Source: an uncultured Bacilli bacterium
GTDB taxonomy: Bacteria; Bacillota_I; Bacilli_A; RF39; UBA660
DNA length: 16,125 nt
Assembly (NCBI GenBank): GCA_934101185.1
Contig: CAKOQD010000019.1
Coordinates: 1 to 16,125 of the forward strand
Reading direction: 5' to 3'
The notes under the pieces: model-generated
The model's database searches: none
Told to the model about the DNA's origin: nothing
The model's input: only the letters and a program-made list of their open reading frames with translations
Program-made: the position numbers and the translations under genes
Shown here: positions 1 through 8,600 of the stretch, piece by piece
How positions within the stretch are numbered: position 1 is the stretch's first letter
How the letters are laid out: each line of letters starts with the position of its first letter

Positions 1-298
<298 letters not shown>

Positions 299-387
299 AA
301 ATTGTTATTATAAAGAATATTTTTACCAAGTAATTTGATGACATACATTATCTTAGTTTTCAGAGAATTATTTCTCTAAATTATTTT
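299..387 (+). other. 23S-5S internal transcribed spacer with small hairpin
   Basis: This 89-base AT-rich spacer holds no tRNA gene. A short inverted repeat AGAGAA-TTAT-TTCTCT at 362-377 sits just before the 5S gene and may be part of an rRNA processing stem; that role is inferred. Confidence 0.6.
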
Positions 388-492
388 CTTAGTGACGATA
401 GCGAAGAGGGTACACCTGGTCCCATCCCGAACCCAGAAGTTAAGCTCTTCAGCGCCGAAGATAGTATCTTGCGAAAATAGGACGTTGCTAAG
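388..492 (+). rRNA. 5S ribosomal RNA
   Basis: The conserved core GTACACCTGGTCCCATCCCG (410-429), then AACCCAGAAGTTAAGCTCTT, identifies 5S rRNA. The ends CTTAGTGACG (388-397) and CGTTGCTAAG (483-492) pair through G-U wobbles to make helix I, which sets the boundaries and a length near 105 nt. Seven T residues at 494-500 follow immediately, so helix I plus this T run may itself terminate the rrn transcript. Exact mature ends are uncertain by a few bases. Confidence 0.95.
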
Positions 493-512
493 ATTTTTTT
501 ATGCAAAAATAT

Positions 513-541
513 TTGACTTTTACTAAAAGTTGTGATAAATT
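513..541 (+). promoter_or_regulatory. Sigma-A promoter for the T-box/tyrS transcript
   Basis: A -35 box TTGACT (513-518) and a -10 box TAAATT (536-541) are separated by exactly 17 bases, with a TGn extension (533-535) directly before the -10. It lies after the 5S T run and before the T-box, with a predicted transcript start near 548. So tyrS is probably transcribed separately from the rrn operon. Confidence 0.65.
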
Positions 542-547
542 AATAAC

Positions 548-750
548 GTATTAAACATTGATTGATAACCAGTAGTAATATTTCATATTATTAATTAGAG
601 AGTTAGTATTTGGTGAAAATTAACAAAAAATATTACGAATTACATATCATGAGTTTAAACGGTAACGCGTTATAGTATAAAGTGTATGTTAATTCATAAA
701 TTAAGGTGGTACCACGGTTTTTCGTCCTTTAGTTTATGAATTTTTATTTT
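548..750 (+). promoter_or_regulatory. Tyrosine T-box riboswitch
   Basis: The hallmark T-box sequence AAGGTGGTACCACGG is at 703-717. Upstream are Stem I elements: AGAGAG near 597-602, GGTGAAAA at 612-619, and a likely specifier codon TAC (Tyr) at 641-643 in the context GAAT-TAC-ATATCATGAG. The terminator form pairs AATTCATAAA (691-700) with TTTATGAATT (733-742), followed by a T-rich tail to 750. The alternative antiterminator would use the T-box bases and the UGGU element, which contacts the CCA end of uncharged tRNA. A Tyr specifier agrees with the tyrS gene directly downstream. Uncharged tRNA-Tyr should permit read-through. The exact 5' boundary is inferred from the promoter. Confidence 0.93.
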
Positions 751-764
751 AAGGAGGAAAAATT

Positions 765-1982
765 ATGACACTATATGAAGAATTAAAATGGAGAGGTTTA
801 ATTAAAGATGTAGCAGGAGAAGATTTAGAAGACAAACTAAATAATGAACAAATATCATTCTATTGGGGAACAGACCCAACCGCAGACAGTCTACATATTG
901 GACACTATTCATCTTTAATAACAGCAAAAAGACTAGCCAAAGCAGGACATCATCCTATCCTTCTAGTGGGCGGAGCAACAGGTTTAATCGGAGACCCAAG
1001 ACCAACCGCAGAAAGAGAAATTATTTCAAAAGAAAAACTTCAAAAAAATTTTGAGGGTATAAAAAAACAAGTAAGTACAATACTCGAAGGAAAAGCAGAA
1101 ATAGTTAATAACTATGATTGGATGAAAGATTACACATACTTAGAATTTTTAAGAGATATTGGTAAATATATAAATGTCAATTACATGTTAGCAAAAGATA
1201 TCATCAGCAGAAGACTTGAAACAGGTATAACATATGCTGAATTCTCATATACACTACTACAAGGATATGATTTTCTACATCTGTATAGAGAAAAAAACTG
1301 TATATTACAAGCCGCTGGTAGTGATCAATGGGGCAACATAACAACAGGAATAGAACTAATAAAAAAAATCGAAGGAAAAGAAGCATATGGTTTTACAATG
1401 CCTCTTATCCTAGATGCAAATGGTAATAAATTTGGTAAAAGTGAAGGAAATGCATTATGGTTAGATATAAATAAAACATCTAGTTATGAACTATATCAAT
1501 ACTTAATAAACTCAGATGATACAAAAGTGGAAGAATATTTAAAAGTATATACATTCTTAAATAAAGAAGAAATAGATAATATTATGAAACAACATAATGA
1601 AAATCCACATCTAAGAATGGCACAAGAAAAACTAGCACAAGAGTTTATCACTGATTTACATGGTGAAGAAGAATATAAAAGTGCTAAACAAATATCAGAT
1701 GCTTTATTTAAAAATGATATTAAAAATCTATCAGATGAACAAATATCACAAGCATTCAAAGGAGTACCAACATTTAAGTTAGAAAATAATAAACCAATTA
1801 TTGATATATTAACCGAAGCTAAGATAGCGTCATCAAGAAGAGAAGCAAGAGAATTCTTGAATAATAATGCAATCACACTAAATGGTGAAATAATAAATGA
1901 TGAAAATTATGTGATAGATAATGATAAAAAATATAATATTATAAGAAAAGGAAAGAAAAAATACTTCGTTTTAGAAAGATAA
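765..1982 (+). CDS. tyrS: Tyrosyl-tRNA synthetase
   Basis: The 405-residue protein charges tRNA-Tyr with tyrosine in the cytoplasm and is close to the usual bacterial TyrRS length of about 420. The class I signature HIGH is at residues 44-47, the KMSKS-type loop reads KFGKS at 222-226, and the tyrosine/tRNA site segment GSDQWGNITTG lies between them. Residues about 345-385 look like an S4 RNA-binding domain (AKIASSRREAREFL, then AITLNGEII). AAGGAGGAAAAATT directly before ATG 765 is a strong ribosome binding site, which fixes the start. The gene is under the Tyr T-box just upstream and ends in a terminator that overlaps its stop codon. Nothing unusual is seen. Confidence 0.98.
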   Translation: MTLYEELKWRGLIKDVAGEDLEDKLNNEQISFYWGTDPTADSLHIGHYSSLITAKRLAKAGHHPILLVGGATGLIGDPRPTAEREIISKEKLQKNFEGIKKQVSTILEGKAEIVNNYDWMKDYTYLEFLRDIGKYINVNYMLAKDIISRRLETGITYAEFSYTLLQGYDFLHLYREKNCILQAAGSDQWGNITTGIELIKKIEGKEAYGFTMPLILDANGNKFGKSEGNALWLDINKTSSYELYQYLINSDDTKVEEYLKVYTFLNKEEIDNIMKQHNENPHLRMAQEKLAQEFITDLHGEEEYKSAKQISDALFKNDIKNLSDEQISQAFKGVPTFKLENNKPIIDILTEAKIASSRREAREFLNNNAITLNGEIINDENYVIDNDKKYNIIRKGKKKYFVLER

Positions 1983-1999
1983 ATAATCTTTCTTTTTTT
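1974..1999 (+). terminator. Rho-independent terminator of tyrS
   Basis: GAAAGAT (1974-1980) pairs with ATCTTTC (1986-1992) around a 5-base loop, followed by seven T residues. The 5' arm includes the last tyrS codons. Confidence 0.8.
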
Positions 2000-2004
2000 A
2001 TAAA

Positions 2005-2027
2005 ATAAAAAAACATCCGAAGATGTT
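2005..2027 (-). terminator. Terminator of the tRNA-His gene
   Basis: Read on the minus strand, AACATC and GATGTT (2027-2022 and 2017-2012) enclose a TTCG tetraloop, a very stable hairpin class, and lead into a T run (2011-2005). It lies 12 bases past the encoded CCA. Confidence 0.85.
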
Positions 2028-2038
2028 AATAAACCAAA

Positions 2039-2115
2039 TGGGGCGGCATGTGGGAATCGAACCCACGCATACTAGTGCCACAAACTAGCGTGTTAACCAC
2101 TTCACCAATGCCGCC
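2039..2115 (-). tRNA. tRNA-His (GTG anticodon)
   Basis: On the minus strand a full cloverleaf is visible. The acceptor 7-mer GCGGCAT (2114-2108) pairs with ATGCCGC (2049-2043), and an extra G at 2115 is the histidine-specific G-1 opposite C73 (2042). The anticodon arm is CTAGT-TTGTGGC-ACTAG with anticodon GTG, and the T arm contains GTGGGTTCGATTCCCAC. The 3' CCA is encoded (2041-2039). The gene stands alone with its own promoter and terminator, between the tyrS and cotJ units. Confidence 0.97.
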
Positions 2116-2135
2116 ATATAAATCAATATGTATAT

Positions 2136-2164
2136 ATTCTATCATTTTTTGTGGATATTTGCAA
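2136..2164 (-). promoter_or_regulatory. Sigma-A promoter of tRNA-His
   Basis: On the minus strand TTGCAA (2164-2159), a 17-base spacer and TAGAAT (2141-2136), with TGA just before the -10. The -10 box lies about 20 bases upstream of the mature tRNA 5' end. Confidence 0.7.
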
Positions 2165-2215
2165 TAGTTTTTCACTAATTTATGGGCATTAACACATTCT
2201 AAAAAAATAAACATT

Positions 2216-2224
2216 CATAATATA
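2216..2224 (+). promoter_or_regulatory. Possible sporulation-sigma -10 element for cotJ genes
   Basis: CATAATATA, just upstream of the ribosome binding site, fits the CATAnnnTA -10 pattern known for sigma-K promoters. No matching AC at the expected -35 distance is seen, and no clear sigma-A promoter was found either. The call rests mainly on the spore-coat nature of the genes and is weak. Confidence 0.25.
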
Positions 2225-2239
2225 AACAAGGAGGAAAAA

Positions 2240-2668
2240 ATGATGAATAACTATGATGAATATTATAAATATTTAAATGATATAAAATATCAACAAAAAA
2301 ATGTTAATAACTCAATAATTGAACAAGATCCATATGAAGCTTTTATAAAAGGAAATTTATTTAATAATCTGTATGACCAATATAAAAATTACCAACCAGC
2401 TAAACTTAATCCAAAAGATGAACAAGAATATGCTTTGTTAATGGTTCAAATATATGATTTTTGTGCACATGAACTTACATTATACTTAGATGTTAACCCA
2501 AATGATCAAGAAGCAATAAGATTAAGAACAGAATACACAAATTTAGCTAAACAAGCACTAAATGAATATGAATCACAATATAAAGCATTAAATTTATCAA
2601 GTAGTAACCTTGCCGCAATACCTTGGGCATGGGATACAAAAAAATGGCCATGGGAGGGAAATAAATAA
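2240..2668 (+). CDS. cotJB: Spore coat protein CotJB, apparently with CotJA-like N-terminus
   Basis: Residues about 62-142 match the CotJB pattern: an acidic helix with ELTLYLDVNPNDQEAI, a second helix ending in YESQYKAL, then the tryptophan-rich tail WAWDTKKWPWE. Residues about 30-58 (DPYEAFIKGNLFNNLYDQYK, then YQPAKL) look like the core of the short CotJA protein. The 142-residue length exceeds the roughly 90 usual for CotJB, so a CotJA-CotJB fusion is likely. CotJ proteins belong to the spore coat or its interior in Bacillus and clostridia. GGAGG at 2230-2234 is 5 bases from ATG 2240 and 8 from a second ATG at 2243, so either may be used. The stop overlaps the cotJC start by one base, which implies translational coupling. 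Confidence 0.82.
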   Translation: MMNNYDEYYKYLNDIKYQQKNVNNSIIEQDPYEAFIKGNLFNNLYDQYKNYQPAKLNPKDEQEYALLMVQIYDFCAHELTLYLDVNPNDQEAIRLRTEYTNLAKQALNEYESQYKALNLSSSNLAAIPWAWDTKKWPWEGNK

Positions 2669-3231
2669 TGTGGAAATATGATAAAAAATTACAATATCCT
2701 GTCAATATAAAAAAATCAGATCCTAAATTAGCCAATCTAATAGTAACACAATATGGTGGTGCAAACGGTGAGTTAGCAGCAGCATTAAGATATTTAAATC
2801 AAAGATATACAATGCCAGATGAAAAAGGAAGAGCTTTACTTACAGATATAGGAACAGAGGAACTAGGTCACGTAGAAATGATCTGTGCAATGATATATCA
2901 ATTAACAAAAAATGCTACAAAAGAAGAAATGATAAAAGCAGGATTCGATCAACATTATGCAGAACATAAAAAAGCACTATTCCCAACAGACGCCAATGGT
3001 GTACCATTTACAGCAAGTTACTTTGCAACAACAGGAGACCCAGTAGCAGACCTAGCAGAAGACATGGCCGCAGAAGAAAAAGCACGAGCAGTTTATGAAA
3101 ACTTAATAAACCTAACAAACGATCCTGATGTAATTGCACCATTATTATTCTTAAGACAAAGAGAAATAGTCCATTACGCAAGATTTAAACAATTATATGA
3201 CGAATATAAATCAAAAGAACAAAATAAATAA
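2668..3231 (+). CDS. cotJC: Spore coat protein CotJC, manganese-catalase family
   Basis: The 187-residue protein is a short manganese-catalase-like ferritin fold. Candidate dimanganese ligands are in order: E35 in GELAAALRY, E65 and H68 in TEELGHVEM, E136 or E137 in MAAEEKAR, and H169 in REIVHYARF. This E...ExxH...E...H spacing is the family pattern. Non-coat manganese catalases are longer (about 260 or more residues), while CotJC is about this size. Its role is in the spore coat, possibly removing peroxide; catalysis by CotJC itself is inferred. GGGAGGG (2653-2659) inside the end of cotJB serves as its ribosome binding site. It ends at a strong hairpin shared with the convergent operon. Confidence 0.93.
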   Translation: MWKYDKKLQYPVNIKKSDPKLANLIVTQYGGANGELAAALRYLNQRYTMPDEKGRALLTDIGTEELGHVEMICAMIYQLTKNATKEEMIKAGFDQHYAEHKKALFPTDANGVPFTASYFATTGDPVADLAEDMAAEEKARAVYENLINLTNDPDVIAPLLFLRQREIVHYARFKQLYDEYKSKEQNK

Positions 3232-3272
3232 AAACAAAAAAATATCATTTATTTTTGATATTTTTTTGTTTT
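3231..3272. terminator. Bidirectional terminator between cotJC and the AAA operon
   Basis: AAAACAAAAAAATATCA (3231-3247) is perfectly complementary to 3256-3272, giving 17 base pairs around an 8-base loop. Each strand ends in a T-rich arm, so it can stop transcripts from both sides. The stop codon of the minus-strand gene (TGA, 3247-3245) lies inside the stem. Confidence 0.8.
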
Positions 3273-3643
3273 AATAAATCACTAAACATTAAAATCATAG
3301 CAGCAACGACAATAACAACATAATTAATCATAAAATATGTATCATTAATAGAATAAACAATAGAACTAGCCAATGAATATTCTTTAATAAGAATAAGAAA
3401 AATATATACATTTAACATAATAGCAATAGTATTTTTAAACCAATCATTAATATCTTTTTTATCCTTAATTAAAAACTTAATAATAGTATAAACAAAATAA
3501 ATGATCATAGTAATTATAAATAAATAACTAACAAAATTATTATCAATAATAGTCTTATACATTACAAGAATACATCCCATAACTAAAGTAACAGTTAAAT
3601 ACTTTATTACATTTAAAACACTTAAAAAATTAAAATTATTCAT
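3245..3643 (-). CDS. Small membrane protein of unknown function
   Basis: The 132-residue product has about four hydrophobic segments, at roughly residues 10-28, 36-56, 72-88 and 100-118. Charged linkers such as KDKKDINDWFK separate them, and the tail is basic (KQKNIKNK). No catalytic motif or family was recognised. The start is set by AGAAGGGA about six bases before the ATG. This start overlaps the end of the upstream AAA+ ATPase gene by eight bases, so the two are very likely co-translated. The partner suggests a membrane anchor or a substrate of that ATPase, which is inference only. The gene ends in TGA inside the bidirectional terminator. Confidence 0.7.
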   Translation of the reverse strand: MNNFNFLSVLNVIKYLTVTLVMGCILVMYKTIIDNNFVSYLFIITMIIYFVYTIIKFLIKDKKDINDWFKNTIAIMLNVYIFLILIKEYSLASSIVYSINDTYFMINYVVIVVAAMILMFSDLLKQKNIKNK

Positions 3644-4559
3644 AAAAATCCCTTCTCATATCCTCTTCTTTTTTTAATAAGTCACCAAATTGTTGATCAA
3701 AATCCATTAAACCCTTCTTTATGATATCAGGATACAAAGCAGTAGAATTAGCAATAGCCTTTCTAACATGTTCAATAGTAACAGTCTTCTTATTATCAAA
3801 AACCGCTTCAGAAAAAGCCTGTGATAACATAGCTAAAGCCACATCTGGATAACGACCAGCAGTTTCATATACTCTATTATATTCTTTATTAAGTTCAACT
3901 ATAAAACGCATAATTCTTTCCCTCACGAAAGGAGTATACGCCATAACAGTACCAGTTTTTTTCTCAATCTTAGGAACAGTACCAAGAAGTATATCAACAG
4001 TCTCATCAATACTAGGTTCTTCAACTTCAATTTTTTGAAATCTTCTAGTAAATGCTTTATCTCTTAATATATATCTTTCATACTCATCAGTAGTAGTAGC
4101 ACCAATAACTTTTATATCACCACGTCCAAGGCCTGTTTTAAACATATTAGCAAAATCAAGAGAACTTCCATTATTTGAAGTACTAATAAGAGTATGAATT
4201 TCATCGATAAATAAAATAAACTTATCCCTTTCTTTTATCTCATCAACTAGTCTTTGAATTCTAGAATCACCAGTTTCAGGATCCATTCCCATCAAAGCTT
4301 GAGTATCTATCTTGACAATTTCATAACCCTTTAAAGCATCAGGTACATCATTATGAATTATTTTATAAGCAAGTCCTTCAACAATCGCAGTTTTACCAAT
4401 ACCAGGTTTACCTGTTAAAATCGCAGACTTATCTGGTGTAAGCAGTACTAATATTAACTTTTTTATTTCTTCATCTCTACCAATCGCAGGGTTAGTAACA
4501 TATTCCTTTTTAGTAAAATTATCACCATATCTATCAATAAAACTATAATTACTAGTCAT
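3636..4559 (-). CDS. Single-module AAA+ ATPase resembling ClpA/ClpC first ATPase domain
   Basis: Residues (numbered from ATG 4559) show PAIGRDEEI at about 24-32, Walker A GKPGIGKT at 50-57, Walker B FILFIDE at 114-120 followed by IHTL, sensor 1 VIGATTTDEY near 151-160, and an arginine-finger segment AFTRRF near 169-174. This order matches the D1 module of ClpA/B/C. The Clp N-domain and the D2 module are absent, so the roughly 307-residue protein is a stand-alone D1-like ATPase and not a full unfoldase. No ClpP-binding loop was seen. AAAGGA eight bases upstream favours ATG 4559 over ATG 4580. It is the first gene of a two-gene operon with a small membrane protein. The cellular target is unknown. 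Confidence 0.88.
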   Translation of the reverse strand: MTSNYSFIDRYGDNFTKKEYVTNPAIGRDEEIKKLILVLLTPDKSAILTGKPGIGKTAIVEGLAYKIIHNDVPDALKGYEIVKIDTQALMGMDPETGDSRIQRLVDEIKERDKFILFIDEIHTLISTSNNGSSLDFANMFKTGLGRGDIKVIGATTTDEYERYILRDKAFTRRFQKIEVEEPSIDETVDILLGTVPKIEKKTGTVMAYTPFVRERIMRFIVELNKEYNRVYETAGRYPDVALAMLSQAFSEAVFDNKKTVTIEHVRKAIANSTALYPDIIKKGLMDFDQQFGDLLKKEEDMRRDFYE

Positions 4560-4591
4560 ATATATCATCCTTTCATACATTTTACATTAAT

Positions 4592-4620
4592 AGTATATAA
4601 AATTTTAACAAATTATTCAA
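4592..4620 (-). promoter_or_regulatory. Sigma-A promoter of the AAA ATPase operon
   Basis: On the minus strand TTGAAT (4620-4615), 17 bases, TATACT (4597-4592). The predicted start near 4585 gives a leader of about 26 bases before ATG 4559. It is back to back with the promoter at 4629-4657. Confidence 0.65.
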
Positions 4621-4628
4621 TATTTTGT

Positions 4629-4657
4629 TTGAATATTCTCAAGTTTTAGATTATAAT
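4629..4657 (+). promoter_or_regulatory. Sigma-A promoter of the membrane protein/Nudix operon
   Basis: TTGAAT (4629-4634), 17 bases, TATAAT (4652-4657). Another TATAAT at 4663-4668 lacks a good -35. Only eight bases separate the two divergent -35 boxes, so the two operons may share control. Confidence 0.65.
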
Positions 4658-4686
4658 TTATATATAATAGAAAGGGCGTTGGTAGT

Positions 4687-5187
4687 ATGTATCTATACTT
4701 AACAATACTAGGAATCTTATTCATAACACTATCTTCAATAATAATTAATTTCCTAGATGTAATATTTCCAAGCAATAAAATAAGTTATTATCTTAATCCA
4801 AGCAAAAAAACGGCATTTAATAGAACAAGCATAACAGTATTACCTATAATAATTTGGAACTTTATTTCAATACCAATACTAGGTATTAACAAATTATTTT
4901 TAGTTAGCTTAATAACTAATATATTTGTTTCATGCTGTATTATGTATGTGATAAAATATACAATGATAATAATATTTAAAAAAGAAAATTCTATCGTAGA
5001 CATCATTTCAATAATAATATCAACAATATTTGGTTCAATAACATCATACATAATCCTGCTTATCAACACCAGTACCCAAAACTATATGAAATACTCAGCG
5101 ACAGGATTAGTAATAATTTTAGTATTATACTTGATAATTAAAAAATACAATCCAAAAAGTGATTTTTTCACAAAAGAAATGTTCTAA
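4687..5187 (+). CDS. Multi-pass membrane protein, possibly DUF6512-like
   Basis: The 166-residue protein has about five hydrophobic segments, near residues 3-28, 47-66, 68-98, 104-126 and 136-152. Between the first two is a polar stretch with LNPSKKTAFNRTS. The final segment MKYSATGLVIILVLYLIIKK followed by YNPKSDFF resembles, from memory, the C-terminal pattern of a Firmicutes family of small membrane proteins (DUF6512). No enzymatic motif was recognised. AAAGGG (4671-4676) lies ten bases before the ATG, a slightly long but usable spacing. The Nudix gene starts 12 bases after its stop, so they form an operon. Its function is unknown. Confidence 0.7.
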   Translation: MYLYLTILGILFITLSSIIINFLDVIFPSNKISYYLNPSKKTAFNRTSITVLPIIIWNFISIPILGINKLFLVSLITNIFVSCCIMYVIKYTMIIIFKKENSIVDIISIIISTIFGSITSYIILLINTSTQNYMKYSATGLVIILVLYLIIKKYNPKSDFFTKEMF

Positions 5188-5198
5188 GGAGAAAAACA

Positions 5199-5588
5199 AT
5201 GAAAAAAGAAAAATCGTGTGGGACAATCATAATAGAAAATAACAAAGTATTATTAATACAACAAACAGACAATGCATGGGGATTTCCTAAAGGACATGTA
5301 GAAAATAATGAGAAAGAACAAGAAACCGCAATTAGAGAAACAAAAGAAGAAACAAACTTAGATGTAGAAATAATAAGTAATAAAAAATACATAATTAACT
5401 ATAAAATAAATAACGAGATAGATAAAAAAGTAATATTCTTTCTAGCTAAGAAAACATCAGATAAAATAAAAAAACAAGACGAAGAAATAAAAAATATAAA
5501 ATGGGTTGATTTAACTAAGGCATTTGACATAATAACATATGAAAACACTAAAAACTTATATAAAGAAGTATTAAAAGACATTAACTAA
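5199..5588 (+). CDS. Nudix hydrolase, Ap4A hydrolase-like
   Basis: The 129-residue protein has a complete Nudix box: G32, E38, then R46-E47 and E50-E51 (GHVENNE...AIRETKEET). The loop Gly is replaced by Asn53. The opening SCGTIIIENNKVLLIQQ and WGFPKGH before the box are typical of bacterial bis(5'-nucleosyl)-tetraphosphatase (Ap4A hydrolase) relatives, which cleave signalling dinucleotides using Mg2+ held by the box glutamates. The exact substrate cannot be read from the sequence. AAGGAG eight bases before the ATG supports the start. It is the second gene of an operon with a membrane protein and ends at its own terminator, just before the cas9 promoter. Confidence 0.9.
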   Translation: MKKEKSCGTIIIENNKVLLIQQTDNAWGFPKGHVENNEKEQETAIRETKEETNLDVEIISNKKYIINYKINNEIDKKVIFFLAKKTSDKIKKQDEEIKNIKWVDLTKAFDIITYENTKNLYKEVLKDIN

Positions 5589-5597
5589 GTCTTTTTT
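5573..5597 (+). terminator. Rho-independent terminator after the Nudix gene
   Basis: AAAAGAC (5573-5579) pairs with GTCTTTT (5589-5595) around a 9-base loop containing the stop codon, and the arm runs into a T tract. Confidence 0.75.
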
Positions 5598-5627
5598 TAT
5601 TTACAAAACATGACATTTTTTAAACAA

Positions 5628-5659
5628 TTGCCTCAAAAAAATAAAAGTTATGCTATAAT
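5628..5659 (+). promoter_or_regulatory. Extended -10 promoter of cas9-cas1-cas2
   Basis: TATAAT at 5654-5659 is preceded by TGC (5651-5653), an extended -10. The nearest -35-like hexamer TTGCCT (5628-5633) is 20 bases away, longer than ideal, so the extended -10 probably carries recognition. The predicted start near 5666 leaves a leader of about 14 bases with AAAGGAGGG as ribosome binding site. The ten bases ATGCTATAAT recur in the CRISPR array promoter. Confidence 0.65.
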
Positions 5660-5679
5660 GAAAAAAAAGGAGGGAAAAA

Positions 5680-8600
5680 ATGCAAAAATTAAACTACTCG
5701 TTAGGATTAGATATTGGTATTTCATCAGTTGGGTGGGGAATACTTGAATTAGACGAAAACAAGAACCCAATAAAAATTACAGATGCTGGTGTAAGAATAT
5801 TTACTCCTGGTGAAAATGTAAAAACAGGAGAAAGCAAAGCAGAAGCAAGGAGAATAAAAAGAGGAACAAGAAGAATAATAAGGAGAAGAAATTACCGACT
5901 AGACCGTGTTAAAAACTTGTTATATCAATATGGATATCTAGAAGGTTATTTAGACGAAAATAGTAATGTTAGTGATAAAGAAGAACAATTAAAAAATGAA
6001 TTCAACAATATAGTAGCTAAATACTATGAAAATAATCCGACAAATCCATATAAATTAAAAGTTGACGCATTAAGTAGAAAATTAACAAATGAAGAGCTAT
6101 CAATTATATTAGTCCATTACGCTAAACATCGAGGATATAGTTCAAATAGAGAAGAAGAAACAAGTAAAGACTCAGAAAACGGTAAAGTTAAAAACTCAAT
6201 AAAAATAAATGAACAAGAAATGAAAGATAAAAATTATCAAACAGTCTCTGAAATGATTACAAAAAGTAATAGATTCAATGAAAAAATAAGAAATACCACA
6301 GGTGACTACAAAATGATCATAACAAGAGAAATGTACAAAGATGAAATAGAAAAAGTCTTAGATTTACAAATTAAGTTTGGACTTATAAATGAAGAATTTA
6401 AAAATGAATATATAAAAATATGGGGAAGTCAAAGACACTATTCAAAAGGTCCAGGATATGCAAAAATAATAAAAGACGAACTAGGAAAAATAATAAGAGT
6501 TGATTCTCCATATGGTGGAAATCAAATAGAAAAAATGACTGGAATATGCAAGTTCACAAAAGAACCAAGAGCACCAAAATATGCACCAACATCAGAAATA
6601 TTTGTGGCTCTAGGTAAACTAGTTAATTTAAGATATAAAACCTTAGATGATAAAAATTACAAAAGACTATCACAAGAACAAATAAATGAAATACTAGAAC
6701 TAGCACAAAATCAAGATAAGGTTACATATAAAAACTTAATAAAAATATTAAACGATCAAACAATAATTATTAAAGATCTAGACTTAAATAATGAACAATA
6801 TAAAAAGTTCATAAGTGAGTTTAAAACAAAAGTACTAAAATTAGATACTAAAGAAAGAGTAGAACTACAAAAATTAACAAATGAAGAAAAAGAAAAATAT
6901 GCAGAAATGTATAAAGAAAAAGTTTTTTCCAAAACATTAATAGAATTAACTGGGTACACTAAAATAAGGAAAGAAATTATAAAAAACTTTGGTAAAGAAG
7001 TATGGGAACAAGAAAAAAATAACTACGATATGTTAGATGAAATAGTAAGAATATTAACAAATTGTAAACTAAATGAAGATATAGTAAAAGAAGTGCAAGA
7101 AAACAATAAAGTTGATAATAAATACATAGAAACAATAACAAATTTACCAAATTTTAAAGATCACTTAATGATTTCAACAACACTGATAAAACAACTTATT
7201 CCTTTAATGAAAGAAGGAAAAAGATACGATGAAGCAATGAAAGAATTAAATTATGATCATGCTAATCCAAATGAAAATCTATTAAAAAGTGATTTACTAA
7301 TTCCTGTAAATCAAGAAAAAGATATTACCAATCAAAGAGTAATCAGATCATTAACACAATCAAGAAAAGTTTTAAATGCAATTATCAAAAAATATGGAAT
7401 GCCTAAAATAATAAATATAGAAACAGCTAGAGAATTAGCAAAGACGTGGCAAGAAAGGAAAACAATAGAAAAAGAACAACAGAATAACTATGAAGAAAAT
7501 CAAAAAATAAAAAAAGAATTAGTAGAAACATTTCCTAGCATTTTTTCAAGTGTAGAAAAAGTAAAAAGTACAGATATTTTAAGATATAAACTATGGAAAG
7601 AACAACAAGAATTTTGTCCATATAGTCTTGAAAAAATAAAAATAACTGATTTATTTGATAAAAATACTACTCAAATAGATCATATTCTTCCTTATTCAAG
7701 AACCTTCAATGACAATTATCAAAATAAAACATTAGTATTTACAAAATGCAATCAAGAAAAAGGAAATTTAACTCCGTACGAATGGCTAAGTAAACAAAAT
7801 AAATATGACAAATTTCAAATATTTATTAACAACTTACCAATATCAGAAAGAAAAAAACAAAATTATTTATTAAAAAATCTAACCCCAGAAATAGAGAATG
7901 AAATGAGAAATCAAAACTTAAATGATACAAAGTACATTAGCAAAAAATTAATATCATTAATAAAAGCCAATCTAAATGTAGAAGAAGTCGGAGCATACTC
8001 TGGTTCAATAACTGGAAAACTAAGAGCAAAATGGGGATTAAATGGTCTAACACACAGTTTAGAATCAAAGGATTATTACATAAAGAAAAACACATATGAA
8101 GAAATAAAAAAGAACAGAGAAAATCATTTGCATCATGCAATGGATGCTTTAGTAATAGCTTCAATAAATAAAAAATTAGAAACAAGAATGATGAAATACG
8201 ACAAATACAAAAGATACATAAATAGAAAAACAAAAAATCAAATTGAATCATATATGTATCACAATGATGTTGAAAAAGTTGACAATGAATACTTCGATTT
8301 GGAAACAGGAGAAATAAAAACCATCGATATGAAAAAATACATAATGGAATTGCAACAAGCAAATGAAATAATAGAAACTAAAAAAGGATATAACTTGTTA
8401 TTTCCAGAACCATTCAAAAACTTTAGTGAAGAAGTAAAATTATTTGTTTATGAAAGAGATAATGCTAAGCAAAAAAAACTACTCGAAGAAACAAGAAAAT
8501 ACACAAAAGAAGAATTAGAAAAAATTACTCCAATAATTCCATCATTTGCAAAAAATAAAGAATCTGGACAACTACATGCAGAAACTTATAAAGGATTAAA

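Noticed and set aside
1204..1876. Long minus-strand open frames opposite tyrS
   Set aside because: They are antisense shadows of a conserved gene, with no ribosome binding site and compositions rich in Cys, Leu and Phe without recognisable domains.
7937..8362. A 141-codon minus-strand frame inside cas9
   Set aside because: It overlaps the HNH to RuvC-III part of cas9, which is fully conserved, and has no supporting signals.
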